NCBI GenBank assembly: GCA_022824365.1
Contig: JAJEAA010000020.1
Coordinates: 124,001-188,000, forward strand
Reading direction: 5' to 3'
DNA length: 64,000 nucleotides
Origin: Anaerolineae bacterium
GTDB taxonomy: Bacteria > Chloroflexota > Anaerolineae > Aggregatilineales > Phototrophicaceae
Shown: positions 25,404 through 34,044 of the stretch, piece after piece
How the letters are laid out: each line of letters opens with the position of its first letter
How positions within the stretch are numbered: the stretch's first letter is position 1
Translations under genes and position numbers: made by a program
Notes under the pieces: model-generated
Seen by the model: the letters and a program-made list of their open reading frames with translations, nothing else
Database searches by the model: none
Told to the model about the DNA's origin: nothing

Positions 25404-26948
25404 CTACCCAACCACCGCCGTGTTGAAGTTGGTGCGGCCCGCGAAGGGCTGCAATTCCACGCCCGATACGCCGCTCGCCAGCACCATGAACTGGGCGAAG
25501 AAATAGGGCACGACCACCGGACCTTCGTCCAGCAAGATCTGCTGAATCTCGTGATAAGCGGCGACGCGCTCGTCCTCATCCAGCGAACTGCGCGCGAAGT
25601 CGATCAACTCGTCAACGCGGGCATTGCTATAGCGCGATTCGTTCCAGATCGCGCCAGTTCTATACGCGAGATCGAGGAAAAGCTGCGGAATCGCCCGCGC
25701 TCCCCAACCCGTTATACCGACATCAACTACGTCCCAGTGCTCGTTGTAGTAGACGTTTTCGGCTTCGAGCTGGATTTCGACGCGAATTCCGGCTTCTTCC
25801 CATTGGGCGGCGAGGGCTTGCGCCAGATCGGGAAAATTGCTACTGTTCGGACCATGCAAGATCATATCCAAGCCATCGGGATAGCCGGCTTCGGCCAGCA
25901 GCGCGGCGGCCGCTTCCGGATCGCGGGCGGGTACTTCAGCGTCCGCCAGGAAATATTGCCCGAAGGCTGGACCAATTGGCGAATCCTTGCCGACAGCGCC
26001 AAAACCGAGCTGCACGCGCTCCCAGATGGCATCGCGGTCGGTCGCGAGCTTGAAGGCTTTGCGGACGCGGACATCGGAACCCGGTTCGCGATCGGAGCGC
26101 AGCCGCGTCAGATGGTGCCCGCTGGTGGGGATGTCGGTACTGTGGAAGTTCATATCGCCGGAAAAGCCGAGGAAGCTGGAGTTGTCCAGGCGCATGATGC
26201 CATCAACCGTGCCGCCTTGCACCGCAGCGATGCCAGCCTGTTGATCATCGAAGTAGATGAACTCGAGCCGGTCGATGCTGGGCGCGCCGCGCCAGTAATT
26301 CTCGTTGGCGCTCAGGATGGCGCGGTCCCCCGGGATGATCTCGTCCAGGACGAAAGGACCGGAACCGTTGAACTCAACACCGACATTTTCCGCGCCGCTC
26401 TTGAGAATGACAAACTTGTTGTCCGTCAGGTTGTAGAGAAAATCAGGGTTCGACTCGCTGAGGCTGATAGCGATTTGATTGTCGCCGGCCGCTTCGAAGG
26501 TCGCTGAGGCGATCAAGCCGGCGAGCGTGGTCTCGGCTTCTTGATGCCACTGTACGGTCCAGAGGACATCATCGACTGTGACCGGGCTGCCGTCATGCCA
26601 GGCCGCGTCATCGCGGAGCTGCAGCGTATAAACCAAGCCATCCTCGCTGACATCCCAGGAGGAGGCCAGGCGCGGCGCCAGGTTGGAGGCCGCATCGGTC
26701 TCGATCAGGTAATCGTAGACGGCGTTCAAGACGGCGATTTCGCTATCGCCGGAGGCCGAACGCGGATCGAAAGTGGCTGGCGTCAGCCAGGCCATGCGCA
26801 GCGTGCTGCTGTCTTGCGCGCTGGCGATATTGCCCAGGGGCGCGAGCGCGACCGTGCCGACGGCTGCGGTTGCGCCAGCAGCAAAGATATTCAGGAATTC
26901 GCGCCGGGAAACTGCTGTTGCCGGAGCTTTTGTGTTGTTCTTCACGAT
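25404..26948 (-). CDS. peptide ABC transporter substrate-binding protein (family 5), proximal copy
   Basis: A 514-residue SBP_bac_5 protein. The signal has a twin-arginine-like SRREFLNIFAAGATAAVG followed by a hydrophobic stretch and a cleavage-like ASAQD. Family motifs include the HDGSPVTVDDVLWTVQW region and a typical C-terminal VVVPYFFAQFMVLASGV. GTG at 26948 is preferred as start because AAAGGA lies about ten bases upstream; a longer frame from 26993 adds 15 non-signal residues. It is closely similar along its whole length to the protein at 27221 and precedes dppC, so it is likely the main receptor of the importer. Confidence 0.92.
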   Translation of the reverse strand: MVKNNTKAPATAVSRREFLNIFAAGATAAVGTVALAPLGNIASAQDSSTLRMAWLTPATFDPRSASGDSEIAVLNAVYDYLIETDAASNLAPRLASSWDVSEDGLVYTLQLRDDAAWHDGSPVTVDDVLWTVQWHQEAETTLAGLIASATFEAAGDNQIAISLSESNPDFLYNLTDNKFVILKSGAENVGVEFNGSGPFVLDEIIPGDRAILSANENYWRGAPSIDRLEFIYFDDQQAGIAAVQGGTVDGIMRLDNSSFLGFSGDMNFHSTDIPTSGHHLTRLRSDREPGSDVRVRKAFKLATDRDAIWERVQLGFGAVGKDSPIGPAFGQYFLADAEVPARDPEAAAALLAEAGYPDGLDMILHGPNSSNFPDLAQALAAQWEEAGIRVEIQLEAENVYYNEHWDVVDVGITGWGARAIPQLFLDLAYRTGAIWNESRYSNARVDELIDFARSSLDEDERVAAYHEIQQILLDEGPVVVPYFFAQFMVLASGVSGVELQPFAGRTNFNTAVVG

Positions 26949-27034
26949 GGGCTTGTCCTTTCTGCTCGTGAATAAACTGCGGTTCTGCGGCATTGCTGAG
27001 AGGATGGCAAGCGACCAACGTCGAAGCGCAAGAC

Positions 27035-27097
27035 TTAGCGCGGCGGCGCCAACGACCGTTCGCGACGTTTGCGGATAAGCTCGCGGCTGGTAGACAT
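27035..27097 (-). CDS. possible 20-codon leader ORF
   Basis: In the gap between the two binding-protein genes an ATG at 27097 with GAGAGGAA five bases upstream opens a 20-residue, Arg-rich frame (MSTSRELIRKRRERSLAPPR). It may be a leader peptide, a remnant or chance. Confidence 0.2.
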   Translation of the reverse strand: MSTSRELIRKRRERSLAPPR

Positions 27098-27220
27098 CGC
27101 CGTTCCTCTCGGGCGGACCCTTAGCCTAGTGACTGCGGGATTCGGCGGCATTATGGCAAAGATTGCGCTGTATGGCAACGGAGAGGTGCAAGATGGTGGC
27201 TGGCGTCTTGCTTGAATGGC

Positions 27221-28768
27221 TCAGTTGACGACAGCGGTGTGGAAGTGCGTCCGCCCGGAGAATGGATGCAGCACGACGCCGGAAACATGGCTCGCCATCA
27301 CCATGAATGACGCATAGAAGTAGGGCACTATGATTGGTCCTTCGTCGAGGAAGAGCCGTTGAATCTCCTTATAAGCGGCGGCGCGTTCCGCTTCATCTAA
27401 TGCCGAACGCGTGAAATCAATCAGGTTATCCAGCCGCTCATCCTGCCAGTGCGACTCATTCCAGGTCGCATCGGAGCGATAGGCGAGATCGAGATAGATC
27501 TGCGGGCTTACTCGGTCGCCCCACCAGGTGACGCCCAGATCAACTTCGAGCCATTTGCTGACCCAATAGTTGTTCTCCTCCTCCAGTTGAATATCAACGC
27601 GAATCCCGGCTTCTTCCCACTGCGCGGCCATGGCTTGCGCTAAATCCGGATACGCGCCGCTATTGGGCACGTGCAGGGTCATATCCAAGCCATCGGGATA
27701 GCCCGCCTCGGCCAGCAAAGCGGCGGCCGCGGCCGGGTCCCGCGCTGGCGGCTCGATATCATCAAGGAAATACTGAGCGAAGGAAGGACCGATGGGCGAA
27801 TCTTTGCCCACCGCGCCGAAGCCAAGCTGCACCCGTTCCCAGACGGCGCGCCGGTCGGTCGCCAATTTGAAAGCTTTGCGAACGCGCCGGTCATTCCCTG
27901 GCGGACGATCGGCACGGATGCGTGTCATGTCATGCCCGTTGGTGGGAATGTCGACTGTGTTGAAGCGGAAGTCGCCGGTGAAGTTGAGGAAGCTGAAATT
28001 ATCCAGCCGCAAGATGCCATCGGCAGTGCCGCCTTGCACCGCCGCGATAGCCGCTTGCTGGTCATCGAAGAAGAGAAATTCCAGCGTCTCGATGGTCGGC
28101 GCGCCCCGCCAGTAGTTCTTGTTGGCGCGCATGATCGCGCGGTCGCCCGGGATTAGTTCCTGCATGATGAAGGGTCCGGTGCCATTGAACTCGACGCCTG
28201 TGTTTTGCGCCCCGGCTTTGAGCATGACGACCTTGTACTCAGTGAGGCGGTAGAGAAAATCGGGGTCGGGCGCGTTGAGTTGGAAGACTACCGTGTGATC
28301 GCCGACCGCCTCGACGGATTCGACGGCGGCGAGGATATCGGCAATGGTGCCGCCGGCGTCAAGCTGCCATCGAATCGACCAGACGACATCGCTTGCCGTC
28401 AATAGACTGCCGTCGTGAAAAGCGGCAGTCTCCACAAGATGAAGCGTGTAGCGGGCGCCGTCTTCGCTCCGTTCCCAGGACGAGGCGAGGACCGGAACCA
28501 GGTTGGACCCGGCATCGGTCTCAAAGAGATAGTCGTACAGCGCGTTCAGGATGGCGATTTCGCTCATGCCGGAGACGCTGCGCGGGTCAAGTTGGGCCGG
28601 CGTCAGCCAGGCGATGCGTAGCGTATCGTCACTTTGGGCGCTGACAACATTGCTCAATGGCGCCAGCGTGATGGTCCCGACAGCGGCCGATGCGCCCGCG
28701 GCGAAGATCTGCAGGACCTCGCGGCGGCTGGGTTGAGACGGTCGAATGCTGGATGGGCTTCTTGTCAT
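27221..28768 (-). CDS. peptide ABC transporter substrate-binding protein (family 5), distal copy
   Basis: A 515-residue SBP_bac_5 protein, first in the minus-strand transporter operon. The N-terminus contains PSRREVLQIFAAGASAAVG and a VVSAQ-like cleavage region. It is a diverged tandem duplicate of the protein at 25404, sharing long stretches such as RIAWLTPAQLDPRSVSGMSE against RMAWLTPATFDPRSASGDSE, GFGAVGKDSPIGP and LLAEAGYPDGLDM. Differences are concentrated in ligand-facing loops in the second half, which would suit two ligands feeding one permease. An inverted repeat lies 12 bases upstream of the start. Confidence 0.92.
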   Translation of the reverse strand: MTRSPSSIRPSQPSRREVLQIFAAGASAAVGTITLAPLSNVVSAQSDDTLRIAWLTPAQLDPRSVSGMSEIAILNALYDYLFETDAGSNLVPVLASSWERSEDGARYTLHLVETAAFHDGSLLTASDVVWSIRWQLDAGGTIADILAAVESVEAVGDHTVVFQLNAPDPDFLYRLTEYKVVMLKAGAQNTGVEFNGTGPFIMQELIPGDRAIMRANKNYWRGAPTIETLEFLFFDDQQAAIAAVQGGTADGILRLDNFSFLNFTGDFRFNTVDIPTNGHDMTRIRADRPPGNDRRVRKAFKLATDRRAVWERVQLGFGAVGKDSPIGPSFAQYFLDDIEPPARDPAAAAALLAEAGYPDGLDMTLHVPNSGAYPDLAQAMAAQWEEAGIRVDIQLEEENNYWVSKWLEVDLGVTWWGDRVSPQIYLDLAYRSDATWNESHWQDERLDNLIDFTRSALDEAERAAAYKEIQRLFLDEGPIIVPYFYASFMVMASHVSGVVLHPFSGRTHFHTAVVN

Positions 28769-28780
28769 GGCATGCTCTCG

Positions 28781-28815
28781 AAACTGTATCTCTTTCTTTC
28801 ATTGTAATACAGTTT
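28781..28815. promoter_or_regulatory. inverted repeat upstream of the peptide importer operon
   Basis: AAACTGTAT (28781-28789) and ATACAGTTT (28807-28815) are perfect nine-base arms separated by 17 bases, immediately 5' of the first binding-protein gene on the minus strand. On that strand TACAAT occurs inside as a -10 candidate. A two-site operator for a dimeric regulator is plausible. Confidence 0.5.
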
Positions 28816-29000
28816 TGCGCCGATTGTCTGAAAAGGCATATCTGTGTGCGGGTTTGCTCGGAAATTGGCTTGGCTCTGGCAATTGGCGCATGCTGTATTG
28901 AATTAGAGGGCGAAGTCTTATTTTGACGCGTCCGCCACTATTGGCTATTCTCGGCGTCATCGAATGCTGACGAGCCCGCGTTTCGCCGGAGGCAGAGCTT

Positions 29001-30011
29001 ATGACCGTGCGACTACACAAGCTGATAAACCGCCCCGAAGACCTGGTCGATGAGATGCTGCAAGGCTTCTGCGCCGCTTATGCCGATATCGCGCGCTGTG
29101 GCGACAATCGACTGGTCATGCGCGCCCGGCCGAAAGCAAGGGGCAAAGTCGGCTTGGTTATGGGCAGCGGCAGCGGCCATGAACCGGCCATGCTCGGCTG
29201 GGTGGGCGAGGGGCTGTTTGATGTGGTCGTCGCCGGAGAGGTCTTCGCCGCGCCGGGACCGGAAAATATGCTGGCTGGCATCCGCGCGGCCGATCGCGGC
29301 GGCGGGGTGCTCGTCTGCGTTTCGCATCACGCCGGCGACCTGCTCAACGCCGAGCTGGCGCTGGAGCTATGCGAATTAGAGGGCATCGACAATGTGGAAA
29401 TGGTCTTGCTCTATGATGACATATCCAGCGCGCCCAAGGGACGGGAAGCGGAGCGGCGTGGCACGGCGGGCTTATTCTTTGTCTGGAAGCTGCTGGGCGC
29501 CTATTGCGAAGGCGATGTCAGTCTGGCCGCAGCCAAAGCGCTGGCGGAAAAAGTGCGCGACAATACGCGCAGCCTGGCGGTTTCCCTCAGTTCCTGCGCC
29601 AGCCCCGTTACCGGGCAAGCCATGTTCGAGATGGGTGCCGACGAGATGGAGATCGGCATGGGCTTGCACGGCGAGAAAGGCTTGGGCCGGCAAAAGGCGC
29701 TCAGCGCGGACGAGACCATTGATCTGATGCTGCCGCCCCTGCTGGAGGACTTGCCCTATCGCGCCGGCGATGAAGTCCTCGTCCTGCTTAACAATAGCGG
29801 CAGCTTGACCTTGATGGAGCTATTCATTCTCTATCGCCATGCCGCCGCCCGGCTGGCGGAAGCGGGCATCGATGTCTATCGCTGTTGGATTGGTCCCTAC
29901 GCCACCTCATTTGAAATGGCCGGCTTCGCCCTGGCGCTTTGTCGCGTCGACGCGCAGTTGAAAGCGCTATGGGACGCGCCCGCCAATGGCGCTTACATGA
30001 AGCAGCTATGA
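29001..30011 (+). CDS. dhaK: dihydroxyacetone kinase subunit DhaK family protein
   Basis: A 336-residue DhaK-fold substrate-binding subunit, which holds a short ketose such as dihydroxyacetone covalently on a His while DhaL phosphorylates it. Visible are HKLINRPEDLVDEMLQGF, the substrate loop GSGSGHEPAMLG, and MEIGMGLHGEKG with the His expected to form the hemiaminal. GGAGG ten bases upstream sets the start. dhaL overlaps by four bases. No dhaM phosphotransferase gene follows, so ATP may be the donor as in the Citrobacter-type enzymes, or the substrate may be another C3-C4 ketose. Starts 232 bases after the divergent importer operon. Confidence 0.9.
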   Translation: MTVRLHKLINRPEDLVDEMLQGFCAAYADIARCGDNRLVMRARPKARGKVGLVMGSGSGHEPAMLGWVGEGLFDVVVAGEVFAAPGPENMLAGIRAADRGGGVLVCVSHHAGDLLNAELALELCELEGIDNVEMVLLYDDISSAPKGREAERRGTAGLFFVWKLLGAYCEGDVSLAAAKALAEKVRDNTRSLAVSLSSCASPVTGQAMFEMGADEMEIGMGLHGEKGLGRQKALSADETIDLMLPPLLEDLPYRAGDEVLVLLNNSGSLTLMELFILYRHAAARLAEAGIDVYRCWIGPYATSFEMAGFALALCRVDAQLKALWDAPANGAYMKQL

Positions 30012-30643
30012 CCAGAATCGGCGCGACCGAACTACAAGAACTGATCGCGGCGCTGGCGGCCCGCGTTGGCGCCGAGCGCGACCGGCTCAATCGACTGGAC
30101 GCGGCGCTGGGTGATGGCGACCACGGCACGAGCATCAGCACCGCTTTCGAAGTGGCGGTCATCGACATCGCCGCGTTGGATGAGCCAAGCTTGAGCGCGA
30201 TCTGGCTGGCGACAGCCAAGGCGCTGATGAACCGCATGGGCGGCGCTTCGGGCGCGATCTTCGGCATCTTCTTTCTGCGTGGCGCATCGCTATTGCGCGA
30301 GCGCGACAGCCTGGATAAAGCTGAGATGGCGGCTCTGCTGGCAGCGGGGCTGGCTGGCGTTAAAGCCCGCGGCAAAGCGCAGGTCGGCGACAAGACGATG
30401 GTGGACGCCCTGGAGCCAGCGGTGACGGCATTTGCCAGGGCTGATGACTTCAGCGCTGCCTGGTCGGCTGCCGCGGAGGCGGCGCGCGCCGGCGCGGAAT
30501 CGACCCGGGACTTGGTGGCGCGGCAGGGACGGGCGAAATTCCTCGGCGAGCGAGCCATCGGCTACATTGATCCCGGCGCTATGACTGTCGCCTTGATGTT
30601 CGCGGCGGTCCATGAATGGTGGCGGCTTACGCGCCATCAGTGA
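30008..30643 (+). CDS. dhaL: dihydroxyacetone kinase subunit DhaL
   Basis: A 211-residue all-helical nucleotide-binding subunit. The Asp cluster that chelates Mg-ADP/ATP is in LGDGDHGTSI; GGASGAIFGIFF, GDKTMVDAL and the C-terminal IDPGAMTVAL are family signatures. The ATG at 30008 overlaps the dhaK stop, and the longer frame from 29939 lies inside dhaK. With dhaK it forms a minimal two-gene sugar-ketone kinase. The genes upstream are transporters, so it may phosphorylate an imported or catabolic ketose. Confidence 0.92.
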   Translation: MTRIGATELQELIAALAARVGAERDRLNRLDAALGDGDHGTSISTAFEVAVIDIAALDEPSLSAIWLATAKALMNRMGGASGAIFGIFFLRGASLLRERDSLDKAEMAALLAAGLAGVKARGKAQVGDKTMVDALEPAVTAFARADDFSAAWSAAAEAARAGAESTRDLVARQGRAKFLGERAIGYIDPGAMTVALMFAAVHEWWRLTRHQ

Positions 30644-30671
30644 TAGCGAAATTCCTGGCGCGCGGGCTCTG

Positions 30672-30700
30672 TTGGCAAGGGCATTCCCAATGGATATAAT
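30672..30700 (+). promoter_or_regulatory. strong sigma70-type promoter of the formate dehydrogenase locus
   Basis: TTGGCA (30672-30677), a 17-base spacer and a perfect TATAAT (30695-30700) lie 32 bases before the fdhA start. This is the closest match to a consensus promoter seen in the window. Confidence 0.7.
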
Positions 30701-30732
30701 GAAAATGAGGAAGCGCTAACCGAGAGGCGATC

Positions 30733-32874
30733 ATGAGCCTGATGCAGCCCGATTCCACCATCCGCACGACCTGCCCCTACTGCGGCGTTGGCTGTCAGAT
30801 GGACTTGCGCATCAAAGACGAGCAGATTTACCGCGTCGAAGCTCCCTTCGACAGCGCGCCCAATTATGGCAACCTCTGTGTCAAGGGACGCTTCGGCCTG
30901 GATTTCGCCACCCATCCGCGCCGCTTGAAGAAGCCCCTGATCCGCGCTGGCGAACGTGGCAACTTCCGCGAGGCGACTTGGGACGAGGCTCTGGATTTCG
31001 TCAGCGAGCGACTCTCGGCTATTGTCCGCGAGTATGGCGGCGACAGCATCGCTGCGTACGCCTGCGCCAAAGCCACCAACGAAGATAACTACGTCTTCCA
31101 GAAATGGGTGCGCGCGGTCATGCAAACCAACAACATCGATCACTGCGCCCGGCTTTGCCACGCCGGCAGCGTGACCGGCTTGCAACTCGCCATCGGCTCA
31201 AGCGCGATGAGCAACAGCATCGGCGAAATGGAAGACCTGGATACTTTCATCGTCACCGGCAGCAATACCACCGAGACGCATCCGGTCATCAGCCTCTTCC
31301 TGAAAAAGGCGGTGCGCGCCAATGGCGCCAAAATGATCGTCATTGATCCGCGACAGATTGAACTGACGGACTTCGCGGCGCTCTGGCTGCGGCAGAAGCC
31401 GGGCACTGATGTCGCGGTCTTTCAGGCGATGGCCAATGTCATCGTCAACGAGAATCTCTTCAATCCCGAATTCATCGAGGCGCGCACCGAAGGCTTCGAG
31501 GACTATATTGAATCGCTGGAACATTGTACGCCCGAGTGGGCGGAAACCATAAGCGGTGTGCCGGCCGATGATATCCGGCAGGCAGCGCGCATGTATGCCA
31601 CCGCCGAGCGCGCCGCCTTCTACTGGGGCATGGGCATCAGCCAAAGCACCCATGGCACCGACAACGCCCTGTCGCTGACCAACCTGGCGCTGATGTGCGG
31701 GCACGCCGGCAAACCGGGCACGGGACTCAATCCCCTGCGCGGACAGAACAACGTGCAAGGCTGCTCCGATAGCGGCGGCTTGCCCAATGTTTACACCGCC
31801 TACCAATCGGTGGCCGATCCGGCGATACGCCAGAAATTCGAGACGACCTGGCGCGCGAGCCTCAATCCCGAGCCCGGCTTGACCGTCACCGAGATGGTCG
31901 ATGGCGCGCTCGCCGGGCAGATCAAAGCCATGATCGTCATGGGCGAGAATCCCATGATGAGCGAGCCGAATTTGTCCCATGCCCAGCACGCTCTGGAAGA
32001 ACTCGATCTGCTGGTCTGCATCGATATCTTCATGAACGAAACAGGCGAGATGGCTGATATCATCTTGCCTTCGGCGAGCTTCGCCGAGAAAGACGGCACC
32101 TTCACCAATAGCGACCGGCGGGTGCAGCGGGTGCGGCAAGCTCTGCCCGCGGTCGGCGAGTCACTGCCGGATTGGGAGATCGTCTGTGCCCTGGCGCGGC
32201 GGATGGAAGCGCAGCTTGGCGTCCAGATCAGCGCCGGCTTCGATTATGCCGACCCCGAGGCGATCTGGGAAGAGATGCGGGCGCTGACGCCGGATTTCCA
32301 AGGTATTACCTATGCGCGGCTGGAAGCCGAAGGCGGCGTGCATTGGCCCTGCCCGGCCGCTGATCATCCCGGCACGCCTTATCTTTTCGAAGACGACTTC
32401 CCGCGCGGCAAAGGCAAATTCTGGGAACTGGAATATGGCACCGAGAGTGAGCTGCCGGACGAAGAGTATCCCTACCATCTGACCACCGGGCGCGTGCTCT
32501 TCCACTGGCACGGCGGCACCATGACCCGCAGTTCGCGGCTGGAGGAAGCCTTCCCTGTGCCCATCGTCGAGATGCACCCGGCCGATGCCGGCGCGCTCCA
32601 ACTGGTCTCGGGCGATTGGCTCCGCATCACTTCGCGGCGCGGTTCGGTCGAGTGCCAAGTTATGGTGACGGGCCGCTCGCCGGCTGGCACGCTCTTCCTG
32701 CCCTTCCATTTCGTCGAAGCGGCGGCGAATCTGCTGACGCTGGACAAGATCGACCCGCGCGCGAAGATTCCCGATTTCAAGATGGCGGCGGTCAAGCTGG
32801 AGAAGGTGGAGCGAGAAGCAACATCGCTGGAGGAGCAAGGGGCGATCAAAGACCCCGTGCGCTATGTGCATTGA
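30733..32874 (+). CDS. fdhA: formate dehydrogenase alpha subunit (molybdopterin oxidoreductase), Cys type
   Basis: A 713-residue molybdo/tungsto-bis-MGD enzyme that oxidises formate to CO2. Cys14, Cys17, Cys21 and Cys49 bind a 4Fe-4S cluster (CPYCGVGC ... GNLCVKGR). The active-site motif is CARLCHAGSVTGL, with Cys142 (TGC codon) where E. coli FdhF has selenocysteine, followed by the invariant His. SNTTETHPV and GMGISQSTHGTDN are typical cofactor-binding segments. No Tat signal, so it is cytoplasmic. With the NuoE/F-like and Fe-S subunits encoded downstream it would form an NAD-reducing complex. The locus also holds mobA, fdhD and moeA for cofactor maturation. Confidence 0.92.
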   Translation: MSLMQPDSTIRTTCPYCGVGCQMDLRIKDEQIYRVEAPFDSAPNYGNLCVKGRFGLDFATHPRRLKKPLIRAGERGNFREATWDEALDFVSERLSAIVREYGGDSIAAYACAKATNEDNYVFQKWVRAVMQTNNIDHCARLCHAGSVTGLQLAIGSSAMSNSIGEMEDLDTFIVTGSNTTETHPVISLFLKKAVRANGAKMIVIDPRQIELTDFAALWLRQKPGTDVAVFQAMANVIVNENLFNPEFIEARTEGFEDYIESLEHCTPEWAETISGVPADDIRQAARMYATAERAAFYWGMGISQSTHGTDNALSLTNLALMCGHAGKPGTGLNPLRGQNNVQGCSDSGGLPNVYTAYQSVADPAIRQKFETTWRASLNPEPGLTVTEMVDGALAGQIKAMIVMGENPMMSEPNLSHAQHALEELDLLVCIDIFMNETGEMADIILPSASFAEKDGTFTNSDRRVQRVRQALPAVGESLPDWEIVCALARRMEAQLGVQISAGFDYADPEAIWEEMRALTPDFQGITYARLEAEGGVHWPCPAADHPGTPYLFEDDFPRGKGKFWELEYGTESELPDEEYPYHLTTGRVLFHWHGGTMTRSSRLEEAFPVPIVEMHPADAGALQLVSGDWLRITSRRGSVECQVMVTGRSPAGTLFLPFHFVEAAANLLTLDKIDPRAKIPDFKMAAVKLEKVEREATSLEEQGAIKDPVRYVH

Positions 32875-32943
32875 GCCAACTCTGCGTTAGAATGGCTAGG
32901 ATCTGGTTTTGCTAGCGTGCAAATTTGATATTCAGGGAAGAGC

Positions 32944-33261
32944 ATGAGCGAGATAACTGCCGTCGCCTTGCCGGTCGAAGAAATAGGCGCCTACTGCCAG
33001 ACGCAGTCGATTGAGCGCTTGTCTTTGTTTGGACCAGGCTTTGATGCTTGGTTGCGATCAGATAAAGAAATTGGAGTGCTGGTAGAGTATCTTCCTGAAG
33101 CGTCCGTATCTTATATTGATATGGCGCGGCAAGAACGCGTATTGAGCGAGATTATGAGCGGCGCAGTTGACTTGCGTACGCCAAACGAGCTTGAACCAAC
33201 TAGCAAGCAGCAGATCCTTGCCGGAGCGACGCTTGTCTTTGCCGAAGACGCTGGCGAATGA
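32944..33261 (+). CDS. nucleotidyltransferase-fold (MNT) protein with lost catalytic residues
   Basis: A 105-residue protein clearly homologous to the MNT proteins at 33619 and 34098 (IERLSLFG ... VLVEYLPEA ... VDLRTPNEL). The catalytic motif is destroyed: GSAVRNE becomes GPGFDAW and the metal-binding SDIDLL becomes KEIGVL, so the Gly-Ser and both Asp residues are gone. The third Asp (AVDLRTP) remains. The frame is open and has a ribosome-binding site, so this looks like a retained pseudoenzyme rather than a broken gene. It overlaps the HEPN gene at 33239. Base composition is lower in GC than the flanking fdh genes. Confidence 0.8.
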   Translation: MSEITAVALPVEEIGAYCQTQSIERLSLFGPGFDAWLRSDKEIGVLVEYLPEASVSYIDMARQERVLSEIMSGAVDLRTPNELEPTSKQQILAGATLVFAEDAGE

Positions 33262-33592
33262 TCCGACCCGTCTGCGTCACATGTTGGATTGGGCGCAAAC
33301 CCCGGAGCGTATTGCCGCCCGGGAAACACGCCAATCCCTCGACGAAAATGTACTTCTGAGTTTGGCGTTGACCAGGACGCTGCAAGTCATTGGCGAAGCG
33401 GCGAACAATGTCACGTCGGAATCACGACGAGCATACCCCGCCATTCCATGGGCTGATATTATCGGCATGCGACACAAATTAGTTCATGTCTATTATGCTG
33501 TAGATTTGAATGTAGTCTGGACTACCGTCTCTGAATATGTGCCGCCGCTGCTTGCCGAATTGCAGCGCATACTTGAAGATGAGTGGCGCTGA
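33239..33592 (+). CDS. HEPN-domain (DUF86-type) RNase toxin candidate
   Basis: A 117-residue helical HEPN protein. The RNase/AMP-acceptor motif Rx4HxY is intact (RHKLVHVY). No ATG fits the expected length: TTG at 33239, inside the end of the MNT gene, gives LPKTLANDPTRLRHMLDWAQ, comparable to family N-termini; ATG at 33282 would truncate the first helix. In characterised HEPN-MNT pairs the MNT antitoxin AMPylates the Tyr of this motif and silences the RNase. Its own upstream MNT is catalytically dead, but an intact MNT follows 26 bases downstream. Confidence 0.82.
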   Translation: MPKTLANDPTRLRHMLDWAQTPERIAARETRQSLDENVLLSLALTRTLQVIGEAANNVTSESRRAYPAIPWADIIGMRHKLVHVYYAVDLNVVWTTVSEYVPPLLAELQRILEDEWR

Positions 33593-33618
33593 TACAAGTG
33601 ATTGGAGAATCTGCAACC

Positions 33619-33927
33619 ATGAGCGAGTCCGTCGCTATTGACCTCCCGCTTGAGGCGATTCGAGCCTATTGCGAAACGCAGCCGATTGAACGCTTGTCTT
33701 TGTTTGGCTCCGCTGTACGGAATGAATTGACGCCCGAGAGTGATATTGATCTGCTGGTTGAGTACTTGCCGGAGGCGCGAATCACTCTGTTCGATATGGG
33801 TGGGCACCTGATGGATCTAAGCGAAATCGTCGGACGCAAAGTAGATCTGGTCACGCCGAAAGGTTTGTGCCCTTACATCCGTGACGAAGTGCTGGACGTC
33901 GCGAGGCTCATTTATAATGTCAAGTAG
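33619..33927 (+). CDS. MNT nucleotidyltransferase (intact, no HEPN gene of its own)
   Basis: A 102-residue minimal nucleotidyltransferase. The active site is complete: LFGSAVRNELTPESDIDLLVEYL supplies the Gly-Ser and Asp-x-Asp, and RKVDLVTP the third Asp. GGAGAAT precedes the ATG at 33619; a GTG-started extension from 33583 is less likely. No HEPN gene follows: 170 bases of apparently non-coding sequence separate it from the next MNT. Its position directly after HEPN1 suggests it could supply the activity the first MNT lacks. Confidence 0.85.
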   Translation: MSESVAIDLPLEAIRAYCETQPIERLSLFGSAVRNELTPESDIDLLVEYLPEARITLFDMGGHLMDLSEIVGRKVDLVTPKGLCPYIRDEVLDVARLIYNVK

Positions 33928-34044
33928 CGGTGAAGACTGTCTGCAGTAGAAACATGACTGGCCGATGTTGAACTCAAACATAGGTTTGCATTGATAGTCA
34001 GACACTCTGTATCTGAGCATGTTTAATTCAAGATTCCAATACTT

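Noticed and set aside
30733-32874. Selenocysteine-type formate dehydrogenase
   Set aside because: The active-site codon at 31156 is TGC and no in-frame TGA occurs there.
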